Positions 29,650 through 36,564 of a DNA stretch of 36,564 nucleotides are shown piece after piece; the first letter of the stretch is position 1, and every line of letters starts with the position of its first letter. Origin of the DNA: Burkholderiales bacterium (GTDB taxonomy: Bacteria; Pseudomonadota; Gammaproteobacteria; Burkholderiales; Burkholderiaceae_C); contig JAGWTJ010000007.1 in the NCBI GenBank assembly GCA_028869005.1, forward strand, positions 1 through 36,564, read 5' to 3'. The translations under genes and the position numbers were made by a program. The notes below the pieces were generated by a model that was not told the origin of the DNA, made no database searches, and was given only the letters and a program-made list of their open reading frames with translations.

Positions 29650-30933
29650 TCAGCACGAGCGCAGCGCGTGCTCCAGGTCGGCGATCAGGTCGTCCTCGTG
29701 CTCCAGGCCGATCGACATGCGCACCAGGCCGTCCGAGACGCCGACCTGCGCGCGGACCTCGGCCGGCACGCCCGAGTGCGTGGTCGACGCAGGATGGCAC
29801 ACCAGCGACTCGGTGCCGCCCAGGCTGACCGCGGACTTGAACAGCGCGAGCGCGTTGATGAAGCCAAACGCGGCGTCGCGCCCGCCTTCGAGCACGATCG
29901 AGAAGGTCGAGCCCGCGCCGCTGCACTGGCGCCGGTACACCGCCTGGTACGCAGGGTCGGCATTCAACTGCGGGTGCAGCACCTGCACCTTGCGCACCGT
30001 GTTCTCGGCCAGCCAGTGCGCGACGCGGCTGGCGGTGGCGGCGGCACGGCGCATGCGCAGTACCAGCGTCTCCATCGAACGCGCGATCATCCACGACGAG
30101 TGCGGATCGAGTTGCGAGCCGAACGCGCCGCGCGTGGCCTTGAGCCGGCGGATCAGTTCGGCCGGACCGCTGACGCCGCCGGCGACGAGGTCGCTGTGGC
30201 CGCCGACGTACTTGGTGAGCGAGTAGATCGCCAGATCGATGCCCTCGCGAATCGGGTGCTGGAAGATCGGCCCCAGCATCGTGTTGTCGCAGGCCGCGAC
30301 GGGCCGGTAGCCGTGCCGGCGCTCGAACGCGGCAAGCGCCTGGCTGACGGCCTGGAAGTCGACCAGCGAATTGGTCGGATTGGCCGGTGTCTCCAGGTAC
30401 AGCAGCGCGACCTTGCCGCGCGCCGCGGCCGCATCGAGCGCGGCGTCGATCTGCGCGCGTGACAGGCCGTCGGCGAACGGTTCGCCGCCGATGCCCCACT
30501 CGGGCAGGATCTTGCGGATCAGCGACTCGGTGCCGCCGTATAGCGGCGTCGAGTAGACGATCTGCTCGCCCGGGCGCAGCAGCGTGAGGAAGACCATCGC
30601 GATCGCCGACATGCCGCTCGAGGTGACGGCCGCGGCCTCGGCGCCGTCCAGCAGCGCCAGTCGGTCCTCGACGATCTCGAGGTTCGGATGGTTGAAGCGG
30701 CTGTAGACGAGCCCGGCACCCGCGTCCTGCGGCTGCGGCTTACGGCCGCTGACGACGTCGAAGAACTCGGCGCCGTCCTCGGCGCTGCGAAAGGCGAAGG
30801 TCGAGGTCAGGAACACCGGCGGCTTGACCGCGCCTTCGGACAGGAACGGGTCGTAGCCGTACGACATCATCTGCGTCTCGGGATGCAGCTCGCGCTCGAG
30901 AATCGACTTCTTGTGATAGGCCGAGTAGGACAT
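29650..30933 (-). CDS. Cys/Met-metabolism PLP enzyme (cystathionine gamma-synthase / methionine gamma-lyase family)
   Basis: 427 residues from ATG at 30933, with GGAG six bases upstream. The fold-type I PLP motifs are in order: YSRFNHPNLEIVEDRLALLDGAEAAAVTSSGMSAI (Y77 and R79 bind phosphate from the neighbouring subunit), the LETPANPT block, D216 in ACDNTMLGP that pairs with the ring nitrogen, and the Schiff-base lysine K241 in SLTKYVGGHSD. It would act on a gamma-substituted amino acid, either cleaving methionine or cystathionine or making cystathionine. A 30-residue N-terminal extension (MSYSAYHKKSILERELHPET...) precedes the usual start. Which reaction it catalyses cannot be settled here. 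The membrane protein gene lies 114 bp upstream on the same strand. Confidence 0.87.
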   Translation of the reverse strand: MSYSAYHKKSILERELHPETQMMSYGYDPFLSEGAVKPPVFLTSTFAFRSAEDGAEFFDVVSGRKPQPQDAGAGLVYSRFNHPNLEIVEDRLALLDGAEAAAVTSSGMSAIAMVFLTLLRPGEQIVYSTPLYGGTESLIRKILPEWGIGGEPFADGLSRAQIDAALDAAAARGKVALLYLETPANPTNSLVDFQAVSQALAAFERRHGYRPVAACDNTMLGPIFQHPIREGIDLAIYSLTKYVGGHSDLVAGGVSGPAELIRRLKATRGAFGSQLDPHSSWMIARSMETLVLRMRRAAATASRVAHWLAENTVRKVQVLHPQLNADPAYQAVYRRQCSGAGSTFSIVLEGGRDAAFGFINALALFKSAVSLGGTESLVCHPASTTHSGVPAEVRAQVGVSDGLVRMSIGLEHEDDLIADLEHALRSC

Positions 30934-31023
30934 GGGGGTCTCCGAAGCGAGGGGCGCGGCCGCGGGCCGGCGGCGGTGGCCCGATGATGCTCCGATTCGG
31001 GGGCGCGCCGGACGACGGCGCCG

Positions 31024-31045
31024 CGTGCCGCAGGAGTGCGGCGCG
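31024..31045 (-). terminator. Stem-loop just after the membrane-protein gene
   Basis: Up to nine base pairs including one wobble (CGTGCCGCA at 31024-31032 with TGCGGCGCG at 31037-31045, 4-nt loop), starting 2 nt after the reverse-strand stop at 31048. GC-rich, without a T-tract; a terminator or mRNA 3' end protector. Confidence 0.35.
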
Positions 31046-31047
31046 CG

Positions 31048-32196
31048 TCAGAGCTGGCTCGGCGGCGCTTCCTCGCGCGGGTCGCGGCTCGGATCGCGCA
31101 GCCGGCTGAGCAGATGCTGCGTCGGCTGGCGGCTTTCGCCGCCGTCGCGCTCGCTGCCTTGCGCGGGCTCGCCCGAGTCGCGGCGTCCGCGTGCTCGCGC
31201 GCCGAGCTGTAGCCAGATCGACGCCATCAGCGCGCATTGCGCGAGTGCAAGCAGCGCGAACAGCCCGAGCCACCACGCGCGCTCGCGTGCCAGGGCGTCG
31301 CGGCCTTGCGCGAGCGTGGCGTCGGCGGCGGCCAAGGCCTGCGCCGGCCAGAGCGTGAGCGCGCCGGCCAGGCCCGCCGCGGCAGCGTCGGTGCGCGTGG
31401 CCTCGCCCGCGTCGAGTGCGGCGAGGTAGGTCTGCAACGCGTCGCGCGCGACGGTGCGGGTGCGTACGAGTTCGGCGCCTTGCGTGATGGCGTCCGGCAC
31501 GGCGACGGCGGCGGCGGCCGCGCGCACCGCGGACTGCAGCCGCCGGCGCGCGTTGGCGGCGTCGGAGGCGACGCTGCCGTGTCGCGCCGCCTCCATCCCG
31601 ACGAAGGCCAGTACCACGCGCGCCGCCAGCCGCGCTTCGCGCAGCTCTGCTGCCGCCAGGGTGCCCGACACCACGCCGCCGACATCGCCGACGAGGTCCA
31701 TCACCTGCAGCACCTGCTCGATCAGCAGGCGGTGCGCGGCATCGCTGTCGGCCGCACCGATGCGGCGCGCGGCGATGCGCTCGACGAGCGCCGCCCAGTC
31801 CTCGCGCAGTGCGGCCTCTTCGTCGAGCGCCGGTGCGAAGCGACCGCGCACCAGGGTATCGGTGAGTGTCGCCAGGCGACCGTCGACCTCGTGCTGGCGT
31901 GCCAGCCGTTCGGGTTCGAGCTCGCCGCGACCGGCCAGCACCAGCGCAGCCGAGCCGCGGTGCGCGAGCAGCGCGCGCTGCACGTCGACGGCGCGCGCCA
32001 CCGGTTCGAGCCCGTTGCGCGCGCCGAGCAGCCCTTGCAGATCCTGGCTCTGCCGGCGCACGACGTCGACCACCGGCGTGGCCACCATCAGCATGCCGAG
32101 CACGCCGAGCAGCGCGAACTTGTGGCGCGCATGCAGCGGCCGCAGGCGCAGCCAGCGGCGCCAGACAGCGACGAAGGGACGGGCGGGCGGAAGCAT
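31048..32196 (-). CDS. Membrane protein with a helical periplasmic sensor-like domain
   Basis: 382 residues from ATG at 32196. One membrane helix lies near 26-46 (FALLGVLGMLMVATPVVDVVRR) and another near 315-340 (WWLGLFALLALAQCALMASIWLQL). Between them is a roughly 270-residue, almost all-helical, Ala/Arg/Leu-rich region, which would face the periplasm. A 40-residue charged tail (GARARGRRDSGEPAQGSERDGG...) is cytoplasmic. This is the layout of the sensor half of chemoreceptors or histidine kinases with nitrate-sensor (NIT)-like helical bundles, but there is no HAMP, kinase, cyclase or methyl-accepting module. I do not recognise a family. It is divergent from the Ser/Thr kinase across 213 bp containing a perfect palindrome, so a joint signalling role is plausible (inference). 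Confidence 0.65.
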   Translation of the reverse strand: MLPPARPFVAVWRRWLRLRPLHARHKFALLGVLGMLMVATPVVDVVRRQSQDLQGLLGARNGLEPVARAVDVQRALLAHRGSAALVLAGRGELEPERLARQHEVDGRLATLTDTLVRGRFAPALDEEAALREDWAALVERIAARRIGAADSDAAHRLLIEQVLQVMDLVGDVGGVVSGTLAAAELREARLAARVVLAFVGMEAARHGSVASDAANARRRLQSAVRAAAAAVAVPDAITQGAELVRTRTVARDALQTYLAALDAGEATRTDAAAAGLAGALTLWPAQALAAADATLAQGRDALARERAWWLGLFALLALAQCALMASIWLQLGARARGRRDSGEPAQGSERDGGESRQPTQHLLSRLRDPSRDPREEAPPSQL

Positions 32197-32331
32197 GGAC
32201 TCGAGGCGGGCGGCGGCGACCGAGGCGCGCGGCGCCCGGTGTCTGCTGTATCGGCAACGGCTCGTGCCGCTTGAGGGCACGGCCCGATGCGCGCCGCTGC
32301 GGCGTCGAAGTTGTCGTTTTCCGCGCCGAAG

Positions 32332-32353
32332 GCACCGGCATGCATGCCGGTGC
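32332..32353. promoter_or_regulatory. Perfect 22-bp palindrome between the membrane-protein and kinase genes
   Basis: The half-site GCACCGGCATG is followed at once by its exact complement, with no spacer, 57 bp before the kinase ATG. GACAAT at 32377-32382 is a possible -10 for the kinase gene, which would put the palindrome over its -35 region. Likely a dimer-binding operator serving one or both divergent genes. Confidence 0.55.
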
Positions 32354-32395
32354 GGCCGTGGACGGCGCGCTGCGCAGACAATAGCGGCCGCTCCG

Positions 32396-32413
32396 ATGCC
32401 TCCGCCGCCATGA
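32396..32413 (+). CDS. Possible five-codon leader ORF, Met plus four Pro, overlapping the kinase start
   Basis: ATG CCT CCG CCG CCA TGA. Its stop overlaps the kinase ATG at 32410 in the ATGA arrangement. Consecutive prolines stall ribosomes unless EF-P is present, so translation of this leader could tune kinase expression. No ribosome-binding site is visible before it and it may be chance in GC-rich DNA. Confidence 0.2.
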   Translation: MPPPP

Positions 32414-34413
32414 CTGCCGACGCCTCCGACGACGACCGTACCGTGGTCCATGCCACGGCCGCGAGCATGGCCGCGAGCGCTACCCAGGCTGCGTCGAGCG
32501 CCATGCAGCCCACGCAGGCGGCCGACGCGCCGCCGCCGCAAGCCGCCGACGCGGCAGAGCCGGGCAACGGCCTGCCGGTCGGCACGCGCCTGGGCGAGTT
32601 CGAGATCACCGCATTCATCGGCGAGGGCGGCTTCGGCATCGTCTACGAGGCCACCGACCATTCGCTCGGCAGGCGCGTCGCGCTCAAGGAATACATGCCC
32701 TCGGCGCTGGCTTCGCGCAACGCGACGCGCCAGGTGCAAGTCAGGAGCGAGCGCTACCGCGAGACCTTCGAGGCCGGACGCAAGAGCTTCGTCAACGAGG
32801 CGCGGCTGCTGGCCAGCTTCGACCATCCGGCGCTGGTCAAGGTCTACCGCTTCTGGGAGGGCAACGGCACGGCCTACATGGCGATGCAGTTCCTCGAGGG
32901 GCGCACGCTGCAGGAGATGCTGCGCGAGAACCGCCGCGCCGGCACGGCACCCCCCGACGAGGCGTGGCTGCGCTCGGTGCTGGGTCCTCTCACCGAGGCG
33001 CTGCTCGTGATCCATGCGCAGCAGTGCTACCACCGCGACATCGCGCCCGACAACGTGATGCAGCTGACCAGCGGCCGCTGGCTGCTGCTCGACTTCGGCG
33101 CCGCGCGTCGCGTGATCGGCGACATGACGCAGGCGCTGACGGTGATCCTCAAGCCGGGCTACGCGCCGATCGAGCAGTACGCCGAGATCCCGGGCATGAA
33201 GCAGGGCGCCTGGACCGATGTCTACGCGCTGTCGGCGGTCGTGTACTTCGCCATCATGGGCAAGACGCCGCCGCCGTCGGTGAGCCGCATGCTCGACGAC
33301 ACCTACGTGCCGCTGGCGCAGGCGATGGCCGGGCACTACAGCGACGCGTTCCTGGCCGCCATCGACCGCGGGCTGGCCGTGCGGCCCGAGCAACGCACGC
33401 AGAGCATCGGCGAGCTGCGCCAGCAACTCGGCCTCGGCGAGGCGGCCATCGATCCCTTCACCGCGCAGCCGCTCACGCAGGGCGTCGCGCCGGGCGCGCC
33501 GGTGCGTGCGGCGGCGCCTGCCGCAGCGCAACCATCGACGCCGGCCGCCACGACGGCGCCGGCGTGGCACGAGGACGCCGCGGTCGAGTCGTCGCAGGCG
33601 ACGGCCGTGCCGCAGCGCAAGGGCAGGGGTATGGCGGTGGGCATCGGCGTCGGCGCGCTGGTCGTGCTGGGGGCGCTCGGCGCGGGTCTGTACGGCGTGA
33701 TGGTGCCGTCGGGCAAGCCGCCCGCGGCTGCAACGCCAGAGGTCGCCGGGCCGACGTCGACCCCGACTGCGCCGGCCGTCGCGGTCGCAAAGGCGCCGAC
33801 CACGATGCCGCCGCCGGCCGCCACCGCGCCTGTGGTCGCGCCGGCGCCGGCGGCCACGGCCAACCCGGTCCCGCCAGCGCAGCCGCCGCTCGCCTTCGAG
33901 GAACTGCGCGAACTCGAGCGTGTGGTGGCGGACCAGACCCCGGGCTTCCGCGTGCGCGCCGAAACGCCGCAGAGCGTGCTGCACATCGGCAAGGACGAGT
34001 TCCGCTTCGCCGTCACGCCCGCGCGCGACGGCTATCTCACCGTGCTCGGCCTCGGTCCCGACGGAACGCTCGCGCAGCTCGTGCCCAACCAGCGTTCGGG
34101 CGTCGTCAGGTTGAAACAGGGCCAGACCTGGCGCTTCCCGACGCGCGACGGTTTCGTGCTCGAGACGCAGGATCCGCCCGGGCCGACGCAGCTCCTGCTC
34201 ATCGTGTCGGCCCACCCGCGCAGCTACGACGCGCTGCGGCCCGTCGCGTCGGGGCCGGTCAAGGTCTTTCCGTCGCGCAAGGAGCTGGCCGCGCTGGCCG
34301 CGGGCGACGCCGGAGCCGGCCCGCTGCTCGCAGGACGCGCGCAGTGCGCCGCCGGCGCCGAGTGCTCGGGCGACTACGGCGCGGCACTGCTGCGCTACGA
34401 CACGGTGCGCTGA
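32410..34413 (+). CDS. Membrane-anchored serine/threonine protein kinase with a DUF4384-like extracytoplasmic domain
   Basis: 667 residues from ATG at 32410. After a 55-residue Ala/Thr-rich lead comes a Hanks-type kinase domain: GEGGFGIVYEA (71-81), the ATP-binding K93 in ALKEYMP, E130, the catalytic loop HRDIAPDN (208-215, D210) and DFG at 228-230. The loop has Ala where most kinases read HRDLKPxN, a variant also seen in other bacterial kinases. A Pro/Ala-rich stretch leads to a single membrane helix (408-431), a second Pro/Ala linker, and from about residue 515 a beta-rich domain with FRFAVTPARDGYLTVLGLGPDGTLAQLVPN, the DUF4384 pattern. So the kinase faces the cytoplasm and the C-terminus the periplasm. 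greB follows after 8 bp, and a sensor-like membrane protein is divergent from it. Substrates are unknown. Confidence 0.9.
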   Translation: MTADASDDDRTVVHATAASMAASATQAASSAMQPTQAADAPPPQAADAAEPGNGLPVGTRLGEFEITAFIGEGGFGIVYEATDHSLGRRVALKEYMPSALASRNATRQVQVRSERYRETFEAGRKSFVNEARLLASFDHPALVKVYRFWEGNGTAYMAMQFLEGRTLQEMLRENRRAGTAPPDEAWLRSVLGPLTEALLVIHAQQCYHRDIAPDNVMQLTSGRWLLLDFGAARRVIGDMTQALTVILKPGYAPIEQYAEIPGMKQGAWTDVYALSAVVYFAIMGKTPPPSVSRMLDDTYVPLAQAMAGHYSDAFLAAIDRGLAVRPEQRTQSIGELRQQLGLGEAAIDPFTAQPLTQGVAPGAPVRAAAPAAAQPSTPAATTAPAWHEDAAVESSQATAVPQRKGRGMAVGIGVGALVVLGALGAGLYGVMVPSGKPPAAATPEVAGPTSTPTAPAVAVAKAPTTMPPPAATAPVVAPAPAATANPVPPAQPPLAFEELRELERVVADQTPGFRVRAETPQSVLHIGKDEFRFAVTPARDGYLTVLGLGPDGTLAQLVPNQRSGVVRLKQGQTWRFPTRDGFVLETQDPPGPTQLLLIVSAHPRSYDALRPVASGPVKVFPSRKELAALAAGDAGAGPLLAGRAQCAAGAECSGDYGAALLRYDTVR

Positions 34414-34421
34414 AGCTCGCG

Positions 34422-34988
34422 ATGAACAAGGCGTTCGTGCGCGAATCCGACGCGAGCGACGACGACGAGTCGGCCGGCAGCGGCGGCGGGCCGCTGCCGG
34501 CCGGTGCGCGCAACTACATCACGCCGCAGGGCTACCGGCGGCTGCGCGCGGAGCTCATGACGCTGCTCGACGTCGAGCGGCCCGAGGTCGTGCAGATCGT
34601 GTCGTGGGCGGCGTCCAACGGCGACCGCTCGGAGAACGGCGACTATCTGTACGGCAAGAAGCGGCTGCGCGAGATCGACCGCCGCATCCGCTTCCTGACC
34701 CAGCGGCTGGACATCGCCGAAGTGGCCGACCCCTCGGTGCACCACGGCAGCGACCAGATCTTCTTCGGCGCCACCGTCACCTTCGCCGACGCGCGCGGCG
34801 AGCAGCGCTGCATCACGATCAAGGGCGTCGACGAGGCCGACGCGCTGGCCGGCGAAGTGAGCTGGGTGGCGCCGATCGCCCGTGCGCTGCTCAAGGCGCG
34901 CGAAGGCGACGAGGTGAGCCTGGCGACGCCGGGCGGCATCGAGCAGATCGAGGTGGTGCGCGTGGAGTATCCGGCGCCCGGGCGCTGA
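34422..34988 (+). CDS. greB: Transcription elongation factor GreB
   Basis: 188 residues. GreB binds the secondary channel of RNA polymerase and stimulates cleavage of backtracked transcripts. The coiled-coil contains NYITPQGYRRLRAELMTLL and the diagnostic GDRSENGDYLYGKKRLREIDRRIRFLTQRL, with the acidic tip residues D and E intact. The C-terminal FKBP-like domain follows (FFGATVTFADARGEQ...WVAPIARALLKAREGDEV). The first 30 residues are an acidic, Gly/Ser-rich extension absent from E. coli GreB (158 residues) and common in Burkholderiales. The ATG begins 8 bp after the kinase stop; no strong ribosome site, so coupling to the kinase is likely. Convergent with spoT. Confidence 0.93.
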   Translation: MNKAFVRESDASDDDESAGSGGGPLPAGARNYITPQGYRRLRAELMTLLDVERPEVVQIVSWAASNGDRSENGDYLYGKKRLREIDRRIRFLTQRLDIAEVADPSVHHGSDQIFFGATVTFADARGEQRCITIKGVDEADALAGEVSWVAPIARALLKAREGDEVSLATPGGIEQIEVVRVEYPAPGR

Positions 34989-35028
34989 AGCCGTCCCCGT
35001 GCGCCGACGCGCGGTTTCACGGCGGCCC

Positions 35029-36564
35029 TTACCCTCCTCGGTAGCGCGACACGCGCTGCACCACCGGCACGCGCCGCAGCGTGCGCAGCACCTCGGCCAG
35101 GTGCACGCGGTCGCGCACGCTCACCAGCACCTGCAGCTCGACGTCGTCGGAGGCCGGCGCCGGGTCCATCGTGATGTGCGTGATGTCGGCCTCGGCCGAG
35201 CTGATGGCAGCCGCCACCTGCGCGAGCACGCCCTTGCCGTTGCGCACGAGCACGTGCACCGAGGTTTCGAACGGGCGCACCAGCTCGTCGGCCCATTCGA
35301 CGCGCATCCAGCGCTCGCTGTCGCGCTCGAACAGGCGCTTGCCGGTGGGGCATTCGGCGGTGTGCACGACCAGGCCCTCGCCGCGACCGAGGTAACCGGT
35401 GATCTGGTCTCCGGGAATCGGCCGGCAGCAGGCGGCGAACTGCACCGAGGCGCCTTCGCTGCCGTCGACGAACACCAGGCCTTGTGCCGGCGACTGCTCG
35501 TCGTTGCCGTAGCGGCCGAGCGTGAGCGTCAGCGGATCGGGGCGGATGCCGCGTTCGCCCATCATCTGCGCCAGTCGCTTGGCGACGATGGTGGCGATCT
35601 TGCGCCCGAGGCCGATGTCGGTGAGCAGTTCGCCGCGGTTGCGGTTGCCGCTCCAGCGCGTGAGTTGCTGCCACAGCGCCGCCGCGGTCGCGTCCGACGG
35701 GTCGGAGGCCGGCGGCGTGAGGCCCTCGGCGCGCAACGCCTGCGTCAGCATCTTCTCGCCGAGCGCGCGCGACTCCTCGGCCTCCATGTTCTTGAGGAAG
35801 TGGCGGATCTTGGAGCGCGCGCGGCCGGTGCGCACCACCGACAGCCAGGCCGGATTGGGTCGCGCGCCGGGCGCCGTGACGATCTCGACCACGTCGCCGC
35901 TCTTGAGCTCGGTGCGCGGCGACACCGGCTCGCCGTTGATCTTGGCGCCCACCATGTGCTGGCCGACGTCGGAGTGGATGGCATAGGCGAAGTCCACCGG
36001 CGTGGCGCCGCGCGGCAGCGCGAGGATCTTGTTCATCGGCGTGAAGACGTACACCGCGTCGGGGTGCAGGTCGATCTTCACGTGATCGAGGAACTCGGCC
36101 GAGTCGCGCGTCTCGTCCTGGATGTCGAGCAGGCTTTGCAGCCAGATCGCCGACAGGCGCTGCGCGTCGGCGGCGGCCGCGCTCTTGTCGCCGTTGGTCT
36201 TGTACAGCCAGTGCGCGGCGATGCCCTTTTCGGCCACCGCATGCATGGCCCCGGTGCGGATCTGGAACTCGACGGCGGTCCCGAGCGGGCTCACCAGCGT
36301 CGTGTGCAGGCTCTGGTAGCCGTTGACCTTGGGGATGGCGATGTAGTCCTTGAAGCGCCCGGGGACGGGCTTGTAGAGCTGGTGCAGCACGCCGAGCGCG
36401 ACGTAGCAGTCGCCGACCGTCGGCACCACGATGCGAAAGCCGAACACGTCGCTGACATTGGCAAAGCCGCTGTGCTTGTCGCGCATCTTCTGGTAGATCG
36501 AGAACACCGTCTTCTCGCGGCCGCTGACCTGCACCTTCATCTTCTGGCGTGCGAAGGCGCGCTC
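35029..36564 (-). CDS. spoT: Bifunctional (p)ppGpp synthetase/hydrolase SpoT/Rel (N-terminus outside the window)
   Basis: 511 C-terminal residues are visible; the frame runs open off the window edge (ERAFARQK precedes MKVQVSGREK), so the HD hydrolase domain is outside. Present are most of the synthetase domain (GREKTVFSIYQKMRDK, FGFRIVVP, DYIAIPKVNGYQSLHTT, VEFQIRT), the TGS domain (VYVFTPMNKILALPRGATPVDFAYAIHSDVG), a helical region, the conserved-cysteine block (FAACCRPIPGDQITGYLGRGEGLVVHTAECPT) and the C-terminal ACT/RRM domain. The intact synthetase motifs suggest a SpoT/Rel enzyme able to make as well as degrade (p)ppGpp, the sole long Rel protein or one of two, as in other betaproteobacteria. 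In many Burkholderiales the gene lies after rpoZ; that region is beyond the window. Confidence 0.93.
   Translation of the reverse strand, partial: ERAFARQKMKVQVSGREKTVFSIYQKMRDKHSGFANVSDVFGFRIVVPTVGDCYVALGVLHQLYKPVPGRFKDYIAIPKVNGYQSLHTTLVSPLGTAVEFQIRTGAMHAVAEKGIAAHWLYKTNGDKSAAAADAQRLSAIWLQSLLDIQDETRDSAEFLDHVKIDLHPDAVYVFTPMNKILALPRGATPVDFAYAIHSDVGQHMVGAKINGEPVSPRTELKSGDVVEIVTAPGARPNPAWLSVVRTGRARSKIRHFLKNMEAEESRALGEKMLTQALRAEGLTPPASDPSDATAAALWQQLTRWSGNRNRGELLTDIGLGRKIATIVAKRLAQMMGERGIRPDPLTLTLGRYGNDEQSPAQGLVFVDGSEGASVQFAACCRPIPGDQITGYLGRGEGLVVHTAECPTGKRLFERDSERWMRVEWADELVRPFETSVHVLVRNGKGVLAQVAAAISSAEADITHITMDPAPASDDVELQVLVSVRDRVHLAEVLRTLRRVPVVQRVSRYRGG

Noticed and set aside
31048-34215. A 1055-codon reverse-strand frame spanning the kinase and the membrane protein
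   Set aside because: Only the last 382 codons, from ATG 32196, look like protein; the rest is antisense to the kinase with its motifs intact on the plus strand.

Overview
The window is very GC-rich (roughly 70% by eye) with dense, almost gapless coding. Gene content points to a betaproteobacterium of the order Burkholderiales: a spoT-type (p)ppGpp synthetase/hydrolase next to a GreB with an acidic N-terminal extension, a Ser/Thr kinase with a DUF4384-like tail, PEP-CTERM-like sorting, and many acyl-CoA enzymes. No tRNA, rRNA, CRISPR array, insertion sequence or phage gene was seen. No gene-free stretch exceeds 300 bases if the broken TIR gene at 4438-4903 is counted.

Layout. 13-3358: a bifunctional enoyl-CoA hydratase/3-hydroxyacyl-CoA dehydrogenase followed 4 bp later by an atypical thiolase (beta-oxidation pair). 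3381-4192: a reverse-strand pair, SnoaL-like then VOC. 4438-4903: relic of a TIR-domain gene with an internal deletion. 4994-7790: MscS-like channel, then an APC permease with a structured leader. 7837-10166: reverse-strand Dabb-domain gene translationally coupled to an acetyl-CoA-synthetase-like ligase. 10347-24914: the core of the window, a catabolic cluster. 25008-29583: a PEP-CTERM-like secreted protein divergent from a large BTAD/AAA/TPR regulator. 29650-32196: a PLP trans-sulfuration-type enzyme and a membrane sensor-like protein. 32410-36564: Ser/Thr kinase, greB, and spoT (cut by the window edge).

The core cluster looks like an alicyclic acid (cyclohexanecarboxylate-type) degradation island. 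It holds a five-gene branched-chain-amino-acid-type ABC importer whose last gene overlaps a rare fusion of an AMACR/CaiB-type class III CoA-transferase domain with a short-chain dehydrogenase. It also holds BadI (2-ketocyclohexanecarboxyl-CoA hydrolase), two AliA-like CoA ligases, an AliB-like acyl-CoA dehydrogenase, a quinone oxidoreductase, a PaaI-type thioesterase and a TetR regulator. A plausible route is import, CoA activation, ring dehydrogenation, hydration, oxidation by the SDR, ring cleavage by BadI to a pimeloyl-CoA-like product, then beta-oxidation, possibly by the 13-3358 pair. No dedicated BadK-type hydratase is present in the window.

All four promoter regions of this island carry a TGA-N4-TCA inverted repeat (TGAACAGTCA, TGAACGTTCA, TGAACGGTCA, TGAATCGTCA). 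In each case it lies on or just after a recognisable -10 box. This suggests one small regulon controlled by the local TetR protein, and it is the strongest new signal in the window together with the CoA-transferase-SDR fusion.
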